The notes beneath the pieces were generated by a model that saw only the letters and a program-made list of their open reading frames with translations, was not told the origin of the DNA and did no database searches. From Actinomyces qiguomingii (lineage in GTDB: Bacteria > Actinomycetota > Actinomycetes > Actinomycetales > Actinomycetaceae): a stretch of DNA of 64,000 nt. The stretch covers positions 1,178,001 through 1,242,000 of the forward strand of contig NZ_CP025228.1 of the NCBI RefSeq assembly GCF_004102025.1, given 5' to 3'. Both the position numbers and the translations under genes were made by a program. Of this stretch, positions 56,432 through 64,000 are shown piece by piece (position 1 is the first letter of the stretch; each line of letters starts with the position of its first letter).

Positions 56432-56496
56432 GCCAAGCCTCTGGCGGCCGAGGTGCGTGTGCGCGTGGCGGGGTGATTCATGCGAGGATGGCGGAC

Positions 56497-57171
56497 GTGA
56501 CAGAGCAGGCCCAGCAGTCGATGCCCGAGCAGATCGCCAGGGCTGCCGCGTACGTAGCCGCCGGTGGGCTGCTCGCCCTTCCCACCGACACCGTCTACGG
56601 TCTGGGCGTGCGTGCCGACGACGCTGCCGCCGTCTGTCGGCTGCTGGCCGCAAAGGGCCGCGGCCGCGCCATGCCGCCGCCCGTGCTCATCGGGGAGGCG
56701 GCCCGGCTCGACGGCATCGCCGCCCATGTTCCGGATGCCGCTCACGCCCTCATGGAGGCCTTCTGGCCGGGCGGTTTGACCCTGGTACTGGACGCCGCCC
56801 CGGATCTGGACTGGGACTTGGGGGACACCGATGGCACCGTGGCCGTGCGCATGCCCGACCATCCCTTAGCCCTGGCCCTGCTGCGCGCCACCGGCCCCAT
56901 GGCCGTGACCAGCGCCAATGCTACGGGTCGGCCTCCGGCCACCGACGCCGCCGGGGTGCGTGCCGCTTTCCCGGGACGGGTGGTGGACGTCGTGGACGCC
57001 GCTGTCGTGGACGCGGCCGCCGTTGCGCCGATACTGCTGCTGGACGGCGGCCCTACCCGCGGGCCGGTTCCCTCCACCATCGTCTCCCTGGTCGGGCCCG
57101 CCGCGCAGGCCCCTCAGGTTCTGCGTGAGGGCGTAATCGCCCGGGAGCAACTGGAGGGCGTGGGCGCGTGA
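56497..57171 (+). CDS. tsaC: threonylcarbamoyl-AMP synthase (TsaC/Sua5/YrdC)
   Basis: 224 residues of the YrdC fold: GGLLALPTDTVYGLGVRADD, KGRGRAMPPPVLI (basic patch binding substrate) and VTSANATGRPPATDA. It makes threonylcarbamoyl-AMP for the t6A37 tRNA modification. GTG 56497 fits GAGG 9 nt upstream; ATG 56488 is possible. The short form lacks the Sua5 C-terminal domain. Start of the tsaC-wecA-atpI-atp cluster, as in Mycobacterium. Overlaps wecA by 4 bp. Confidence 0.93.
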   Translation: MTEQAQQSMPEQIARAAAYVAAGGLLALPTDTVYGLGVRADDAAAVCRLLAAKGRGRAMPPPVLIGEAARLDGIAAHVPDAAHALMEAFWPGGLTLVLDAAPDLDWDLGDTDGTVAVRMPDHPLALALLRATGPMAVTSANATGRPPATDAAGVRAAFPGRVVDVVDAAVVDAAAVAPILLLDGGPTRGPVPSTIVSLVGPAAQAPQVLREGVIAREQLEGVGA

Positions 57172-58334
57172 AGGTCTATTTGCTGGTGATGCTGGTCGCG
57201 GCGGCCGTCACCTACGTGGCTGTGCCGATCGTGCGCCACCTGGCACTGGTCAGCGGTGCGCTGACCCCGGTGCGGGCGCGGGACGTACACGCTACTCCCA
57301 TCCCACGGCTGGGCGGCGTGGCCATGTTCGCCGGCTTCTTGGCGGCGATGGTCATAGCCTCGCGGGTTCCCTACCTGTCTCGGGTGATTGACTCCTCGGC
57401 CTGGGCCGTGGTGCTGGGCGCTGGACTGGTGTGCGCGCTCGGCGTCGTCGACGACCTATGGGAACTGGACTGGATGACCAAACTCGTGGGACAGGTGCTG
57501 GCGGCGGGGGTAATGGCCTGGCAGGGAGTCCAACTGATCACCTTTCCCGTCGGCGGGCTGACGATCGGCTCCTCACGGCTGTCGCTGTTCTCCACGATCA
57601 TCGTGGTTCTGGCGGTCATCAACGCCGTCAACTTCGTCGACGGCCTGGACGGGCTGGCCGCGGGCATCATCGGCATCGGCGCATCCGCATTCTTCCTGTA
57701 CGTCTATGTGCTCACCCGGCACACCTCCCCGGAGTCCTACACCTCCCTGGCAGCCACGCTCATGGCGGCGCTAATCGGCATGTGTATGGGCTTCCTGCCC
57801 CACAACTTTCATCCCGCCACCATCTTCATGGGCGACTCCGGCTCCATGCAGCTGGGGCTGATTAGCGCTGCCGGCACAATCATCGTCACCGGCCAGATCG
57901 ACCCGGGAGCCCTCGAGGGCCCCACCGCGGTTCCCGTGTTCCTGCCCGTGCTCATTCCACTGGCGGTGCTGCTGCTGCCGCTGATGGATATGATCATGGC
58001 GATTGTGCGACGCACCCGTGCCGGCCACAGCCCCTTCCATCCCGACCGCATGCACATGCATCACCGGTTACTCGCCGCAGGCCATTCCCATCGTCGTGCC
58101 GTGTTGGTCATGTACGTGTGGGCCGCCGTCGCCGCCTACTCCGTGGCGGCCATGGCCTTCTTCCCCCTGAGCCGGGTGCTGTTGGGAGCCGCCGTCGGCG
58201 TTACCCTGGCCGTGGTGGTCACAATCGATCTGATGCCCGGTGTCCGCCAGGCGTGGGTGCGCCGTCTGGGAGCCCGCCACGCCCACCAGGCCCGCCATGC
58301 CGGTCCCCGGCACTCTCGGGGAGGTCGCCGTTGA
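57168..58334 (+). CDS. wecA: WecA-like undecaprenyl/decaprenyl-phosphate GlcNAc-1-P transferase
   Basis: A 388-residue membrane enzyme of the MraY/WecA family: 10-11 helices, VDDLWELDWMTK (DD motif), NAVNFVDGLDGLAAG (catalytic loop) and HPDRMHMHHRLL (His-rich WecA loop). It starts a lipid-linked glycan by moving GlcNAc-1-phosphate to polyprenyl phosphate. Homologue of Rv1302, which sits in the same place before the ATP synthase genes. Confidence 0.92.
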   Translation: MKVYLLVMLVAAAVTYVAVPIVRHLALVSGALTPVRARDVHATPIPRLGGVAMFAGFLAAMVIASRVPYLSRVIDSSAWAVVLGAGLVCALGVVDDLWELDWMTKLVGQVLAAGVMAWQGVQLITFPVGGLTIGSSRLSLFSTIIVVLAVINAVNFVDGLDGLAAGIIGIGASAFFLYVYVLTRHTSPESYTSLAATLMAALIGMCMGFLPHNFHPATIFMGDSGSMQLGLISAAGTIIVTGQIDPGALEGPTAVPVFLPVLIPLAVLLLPLMDMIMAIVRRTRAGHSPFHPDRMHMHHRLLAAGHSHRRAVLVMYVWAAVAAYSVAAMAFFPLSRVLLGAAVGVTLAVVVTIDLMPGVRQAWVRRLGARHAHQARHAGPRHSRGGRR

Positions 58335-58825
58335 AGCGGAGTTCCAAACAGATCCGGAAGCGGTCTTTGTCGCAGCGCATGTCCCAGCAGTACCTGTTCC
58401 GCCGCACCGCCACGCGGGTCGCCTGGACCGGCGGCGCGTTCACCGCGATTGCCATGAGTGCCGGCGCCCTGGCGGGCGGAAGCGCCTGGATAGGGGCATT
58501 TTGGGGGTCGCTGACCGGAGCGGTATTGACCGGCATCACCGTTTCCGCACTGCTAGTCCCCTGGGAGCGCTTCCCCACTTTGGCCTCCACCGGCGTTATG
58601 GCCTCCTTCGGCGGGAAGGTGCTGGTGATGATCGGGGTAGTGCTGCTTCTTGGAGCGCACCGGCAGTCACTGGCCCCGGGCTGGTTCTTCGGTGCCTTCG
58701 CAGCGGTTATGACAGCAGTGACGGTCGTCGAGGTGGTCTCGCTCGGCTCCGGTAGCCATGCGCCTTCCGGGCGTTTAGATGCGGACGGCGATGCAACTGA
58801 TCAATCAGCAGACGATCGCGCGTAA
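58331..58825 (+). CDS. atpI: AtpI-like membrane protein
   Basis: 164 residues with four hydrophobic segments (about 25-125), in the position of AtpI/Rv1303. AtpI helps c-ring assembly in other bacteria. The start is probably TTG 58331, overlapping the wecA stop, because GGGGAGG sits 6 nt upstream; ATG 58379 has no such site. An acidic tail ends the protein. Confidence 0.72.
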   Translation: MKRSSKQIRKRSLSQRMSQQYLFRRTATRVAWTGGAFTAIAMSAGALAGGSAWIGAFWGSLTGAVLTGITVSALLVPWERFPTLASTGVMASFGGKVLVMIGVVLLLGAHRQSLAPGWFFGAFAAVMTAVTVVEVVSLGSGSHAPSGRLDADGDATDQSADDRA

Positions 58826-60249
<1,424 letters not shown>

Positions 60250-60263
60250 CGGATGTGACCAGC

Positions 60264-60848
60264 ATGACTGCCGGTGCCGTCATGGCGGCCGAGGCCGGGG
60301 CCCCGGAGGGGATCTTCCTGTTCGTGCCGCATATGGCCGACCTGGTGTGGGGCACGCTCTGCTTCCTGGTGATCGCCGTCGTCCTGATCAAGTACGCCCT
60401 GCCGCGCTTCAACGCGGTGCTCGACGAGCGCACCGCCAAGATCGAGGAGGGGCTGGCTCTGACGCAAAGGGCCCAGGAGGAGCAGGCGGACGCCGCCGCC
60501 CGGGCCGCCCGCCTGGTGGAGGATGCCCGCCTGGAGGCCGCCAGGATCCGTGAACGGGCTCAGGCGGAGGCGGACAGCATCATCGCCGACGCCCGTGTCG
60601 AGGCGGCCGCTGAGGCCGCACGGGCCATGGAGTCCGCCGATTCGCAGATCCAGGCCGACAAGCAGGCAGCTCAGATCTCACTGCGCTCCGACATCGGCCT
60701 GCTAGCCACGGACCTGGCGGAGAAACTCGTCGGTGAGCATTTGGCCGACGCCGAACTGTCCGGGCGTGTGATCGATCGTTTCCTCGACGAGCTCGAGCAC
60801 ACGCCGGTTAGCCCCGCCTGGTCCGCGAGAGCGGGAGCGGTGCGGTGA
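60264..60848 (+). CDS. atpF: F0F1 ATP synthase subunit b
   Basis: 194 residues: one N-terminal helix (LVWGTLCFLVIAVVLIKYAL) and a long charged coiled coil (about 50-160) that forms the stator stalk. ATG 60264 is chosen; GTG 60255 is an alternative, and neither has a strong ribosome-binding site. Overlaps atpH (GTGA). Confidence 0.94.
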   Translation: MTAGAVMAAEAGAPEGIFLFVPHMADLVWGTLCFLVIAVVLIKYALPRFNAVLDERTAKIEEGLALTQRAQEEQADAAARAARLVEDARLEAARIRERAQAEADSIIADARVEAAAEAARAMESADSQIQADKQAAQISLRSDIGLLATDLAEKLVGEHLADAELSGRVIDRFLDELEHTPVSPAWSARAGAVR

Positions 60849-61669
60849 AAGCAGGCACCTCCGCCACCCGCGCGCTCACCGAGCAGGCCTGGACACCCGT
60901 CCTGGTCGCCGCCGGTGCGCAGGGGCAGGAGCTCGGCGAGCAGATTCTCGCCGTCGCCCACGAAATAGCCTCCAACCCTTTGCGCGGGCCGCTGACCAAT
61001 CCCAACCGGGAGCCGGATGACAAGTCCGCTCTTGCCTTCCGCCTGTTCACCGGGCGGGCGGATGCGCGCGTGGTGGAGCTCGTGCAGGGAATGGTGCGCG
61101 GACGCTGGTCGCGGGCGGTCGACCTGATCAGCGCACTGCACGACCTCGGCATTCAGGCGATCCTCTCAGGCGCCCAGGCCAGCGGTACGCTCGACGACGT
61201 CGAGCAGGAGGTGCTGGCCGTAGCCCGTGAGGTGGCCAGCAACCAGGAGATCCGGCAGGCTCTGGAACCGGCTCGGCACACGAGTACCGACGCCAGGGTG
61301 CGGCTGGCACAGCGTCTGTTCGCTCCGCTCGTCTCCGGCCCGGCGATGACGCTGATCGTCTGGTGTGTGCGCCATCAGCCGGAGCTCGCCGTCGGCGGGG
61401 TGGGCTACAACTTGCGGCGCGTGACCGAATTGGCCGCCGCCATGCAGAACCGGGTCATTGCCGACGTCGTCACGGCGGTGCCGCTGTCGACGGCGCAACA
61501 GACCCGACTACGTCAGATCCTGGCCAGGCGGCTGGGATTTGACGTGGAACTGAACCTGGAGATCGATCCTGCGGTGATCGGCGGCGTGCGGGTTGTGGTG
61601 CGTGACCTGGTCATGGACAACACCGTGCGTCAATCGCTGGCGCAGCTGCGCACCAGCCTGACCGGATGA
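60845..61669 (+). CDS. atpH: F0F1 ATP synthase subunit delta
   Basis: 274 residues, the long actinobacterial delta, with the ATPsynt_delta end: [35 protein letters not shown] and [10 protein letters not shown]. It joins b to the alpha subunits at the top of F1. Starts on GTG overlapping atpF. Confidence 0.93.
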   Translation: MKAGTSATRALTEQAWTPVLVAAGAQGQELGEQILAVAHEIASNPLRGPLTNPNREPDDKSALAFRLFTGRADARVVELVQGMVRGRWSRAVDLISALHDLGIQAILSGAQASGTLDDVEQEVLAVAREVASNQEIRQALEPARHTSTDARVRLAQRLFAPLVSGPAMTLIVWCVRHQPELAVGGVGYNLRRVTELAAAMQNRVIADVVTAVPLSTAQQTRLRQILARRLGFDVELNLEIDPAVIGGVRVVVRDLVMDNTVRQSLAQLRTSLTG

Positions 61670-61754
61670 CGGGCCCGCGGGCACCGCACACACAAGCCAA
61701 ACGAACAGCTGCGAGAATTGCAGCAAGCCACAGCGAAGCGAATGGAGACGACAG

Positions 61755-63386
61755 ATGGCTGACTTGACCATCGCGGCGGAGGACGTCCGTTCCGCCCTGG
61801 AGGAGTTCGTCGATTCCTACCAGCCGGCACAGGTGGCCGCCGATGAGATCGGGTACGTGGTCTTCGCCGCCGACGGTATCGCCCACGTGGAGGGCCTGCC
61901 CGGGGCGATGGCCAACGAACTGCTCACTTTCGAGGACGGCACCGCCGGGCTGGCGATGAACCTGGACGAGCGGCAGATCGGCGTGGTCATTCTGGGCGAC
62001 TACTCCGGCATCGACGAGGGCCAGGTCGTGCACCGCACCGGTGAGGTGCTCTCGGTCCCGGTGGGGGATGCCTTCCTCGGACGCGTCGTGGACCCGCTGG
62101 GACGTCCCATAGACGGTCTCGGTGAGATCGTCGCCGAGGGGCGGCGCGCCCTAGAGTTGCAGGCGCCCGGTGTCATGGCCCGCAAGTCCGTTCATGAACC
62201 GCTGCAAACGGGTCTAAAGGCCATCGACTCGATGATCCCCATCGGTCGCGGTCAGCGCCAGCTGATCATCGGCGACCGCAGGACCGGTAAGACCGCCATC
62301 GCCCTGGATACGATCCTGAACCAGAAGGAGGCCTGGGAGACCGGCGACCCGAACCAGCAGGTGCGGTGCATCTATGTGGCCACCGGGCAGAAGGGCTCCA
62401 CCATTGCCTCCGTGCGCGCCACCCTGGAGGAACGCGGCGCCCTTGAGTACACCACGATCGTGGCCTCCCCGGCCTCCGACCCGGCCGGCTTCAAGTACCT
62501 GTCCCCCTACACCGGCTCGGCCATCGGCCAGCACTGGATGTACGGCGGCAAGCACGTGCTGATCGTCTTCGACGACCTGTCCAAGCAGGCGGAGGCCTAC
62601 CGCGCCGTATCCCTGCTGCTGCGCCGTCCGCCGGGCCGCGAGGCCTACCCGGGTGACGTCTTCTACCTCCACTCCCGGCTGCTGGAGCGCTGCGCCAAAC
62701 TGTCCGACGAGCTGGGGGCCGGCTCGATGACTGGCCTGCCGATCATCGAGACTAAGGCCAACGACGTCTCCGCCTACATCCCCACCAACGTCATCTCCAT
62801 CACCGACGGGCAGATCTTCCTGCAGTCCGACCTGTTCAACGCCGACCAGCGCCCCGCCGTCGACGTGGGCATCTCGGTCTCCCGCGTGGGTGGGGACGCC
62901 CAGATCAAGGCAATGAAGGACGTGGCCGGCACGCTGAAGATCACGCTGGCCCAGTATCGTTCCATGCAGGCCTTCGCCATGTTCGCCTCCGACCTGGACG
63001 CTGCCACCCGCCAGCAGTTGACCCGCGGCGAACGGCTCATGGAGCTGCTCAAGCAGCCGCAGTTCACCCCCTACCCCGTCCAGGAGCAGGTCGCGGCCGT
63101 GTGGGCGGGTACCAACGGGTACCTGGATGACCTCGACGTCGCGGATGTTCTGCCCTTCGAGCGCAGCCTGTTGGACCACTTGCGCCGCAACACCGACATC
63201 CTCACCACCATAGGAGAAACCGGCCGTCTGGATGAGGACACCGAGGCGGCGCTGCGTAGGGCCGTGGAGTCCTTCCGTACCACCTACTTGGCCGGCGGGC
63301 GCATGCTCTCCGGCGAGGTCGAGGCGCCGGAAGAGGAGACTCCGGCGGAGCACACCGCCGAGCAGATCGTGGTCAAGAGGGGCTGA
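61755..63386 (+). CDS. atpA: F0F1 ATP synthase subunit alpha
   Basis: 543 residues. The non-catalytic nucleotide site has P-loop [13 protein letters not shown] (about 173-185); [11 protein letters not shown] and [20 protein letters not shown] are alpha-specific. GGAGACGACAG precedes the ATG. An acidic tail ([11 protein letters not shown]) ends the protein. Confidence 0.97.
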   Translation: MADLTIAAEDVRSALEEFVDSYQPAQVAADEIGYVVFAADGIAHVEGLPGAMANELLTFEDGTAGLAMNLDERQIGVVILGDYSGIDEGQVVHRTGEVLSVPVGDAFLGRVVDPLGRPIDGLGEIVAEGRRALELQAPGVMARKSVHEPLQTGLKAIDSMIPIGRGQRQLIIGDRRTGKTAIALDTILNQKEAWETGDPNQQVRCIYVATGQKGSTIASVRATLEERGALEYTTIVASPASDPAGFKYLSPYTGSAIGQHWMYGGKHVLIVFDDLSKQAEAYRAVSLLLRRPPGREAYPGDVFYLHSRLLERCAKLSDELGAGSMTGLPIIETKANDVSAYIPTNVISITDGQIFLQSDLFNADQRPAVDVGISVSRVGGDAQIKAMKDVAGTLKITLAQYRSMQAFAMFASDLDAATRQQLTRGERLMELLKQPQFTPYPVQEQVAAVWAGTNGYLDDLDVADVLPFERSLLDHLRRNTDILTTIGETGRLDEDTEAALRRAVESFRTTYLAGGRMLSGEVEAPEEETPAEHTAEQIVVKRG

Positions 63387-63391
63387 CAGAC

Positions 63392-64000
63392 GTGGCAGGG
63401 AGCCAGCGCATCTACAAGCAGCGCATCCGGTCCACCCAGACGCTGCAGAAGGTCTTCCGGGCGATGGAGCTGATCGCCTCCTCCCGGATCGGTTCCGCAC
63501 GCCGCCATGCCCAGGAGGCCGGTCCCTACGACCACGCCCTCAGCCAGGCCGTCGCCGCAGTCGGCAGCCACGCGGACCTGGACCACCCGCTCACCCGGGA
63601 ACGCGAAGACACTTCACGGGTCGCCGTTCTCGTGCTCACCTCGGATCGGGGCATGGCCGGCGCCTACTCCGCCACCATCCTGCGGGAGACCGAGCGACTC
63701 ATTGAGCAACTGGTGGAGGCCGGCAAGGAGCCGGTCCTGTTCACCTACGGGCGTCGCGCGAGCGCGTACTTCGCCTTCCGGGGCCGGCCCGTGGAGTTTG
63801 CCTGGAGCGGTGAATCGGACCGGCCCAGTGACGCCTCCATTGAGGAGGTCGCCACGGTCATGCTGGACTACTTCCTGTCCAGCCCCGACGCTGGCGGTGT
63901 GGCGGAGGTGCACACCGTATTCACGCGTTTCGTGTCAATGGTCTCGCAGGTTCCGGAAGTGCGACGCATGTTGCCACTGAAGGTCGTGGACATGGACGGC
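63392..64000 (+). CDS. atpG: F0F1 ATP synthase subunit gamma, N-terminal part
   Basis: 203 codons up to the window edge, open throughout. GTG 63392 gives MAGSQRIYKQRIRSTQTLQK, then VFRAMELIASSRIGSARRHA of the rotor helix and VLTSDRGMAGAYS, the typical gamma motif. It is the central rotating shaft. Follows atpA after 5 bp. Confidence 0.96.
   Translation, partial: MAGSQRIYKQRIRSTQTLQKVFRAMELIASSRIGSARRHAQEAGPYDHALSQAVAAVGSHADLDHPLTREREDTSRVAVLVLTSDRGMAGAYSATILRETERLIEQLVEAGKEPVLFTYGRRASAYFAFRGRPVEFAWSGESDRPSDASIEEVATVMLDYFLSSPDAGGVAEVHTVFTRFVSMVSQVPEVRRMLPLKVVDMDG

Overview
The window is high-GC DNA from an actinobacterium, most likely Actinomyces or a close relative in Actinomycetaceae. The evidence is GTG starts, actinobacterial gene order (rne-rplU-rpmA-obgE-proB-proA; nadD-membrane protein-rsfS; tsaC-wecA-atpI-atpBEFHAG, the order known from Mycobacterium), and a type I-G CRISPR locus laid out as in Bifidobacterium. 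Both ends are cut: a LuxR-type response regulator enters at base 1 and atpG leaves at base 64000.

Layout. 1-1441: regulator tail, a small WXG100 (ESX-like) locus with a frameshifted first gene, and a small membrane protein. 1401-9735 (minus): cydA-cydB-cydD-cydC, cytochrome bd oxidase and its assembly exporter, followed without a gap by a GAF-domain histidine kinase of DevS type. 10438-18508 (plus): rne, rplU, rpmA, obgE, proB, proA. 18567-19025: a small exported protein ending in 22 aspartates, convergent with a two-component system. 19104-29184 (minus): eight overlapping or abutting genes that read as one operon: three GT-B glycosyltransferases, an ABC exporter, two APH-fold kinases, then a sensor kinase and an OmpR regulator. 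29481-30791: Dcu-type dicarboxylate carrier. 31134-34625: nadD, a disordered membrane protein, rsfS, a histidine phosphatase. 34760-34941: two identical tRNA-Ala(GGC) genes.

34984-39271 is an accessory and partly wrecked zone: 1 kb of repeat-rich DNA, a short gene and an AbiEii-like nucleotidyltransferase cut off by a decayed IS3 element, an ISL3 remnant, and recurring short intergenic motifs. Then comes a complete type I-G (formerly I-U) CRISPR-Cas system (39272-47773): csb1, csb2, cas3 with a C-terminal HD nuclease, a small csb3-like Cas8, a cas4-cas1 fusion and cas2. A 36-bp-repeat array with 18 spacers follows (47942-49268). Core genes resume with an AspT/YidE-type transporter, ilvB-ilvN-ilvC, a lone AAA ATPase, and the tsaC-wecA-atp operon.

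The strongest candidates for new biology are the glycosyltransferase/exporter/kinase/two-component operon with its facing poly-Asp protein, the compact CRISPR effector with the 310-residue Csb3-like subunit, and a 19-bp-periodic, mirror-arranged repeat block near 35.2 kb. All family calls come from reading motifs by eye; no database search was run.
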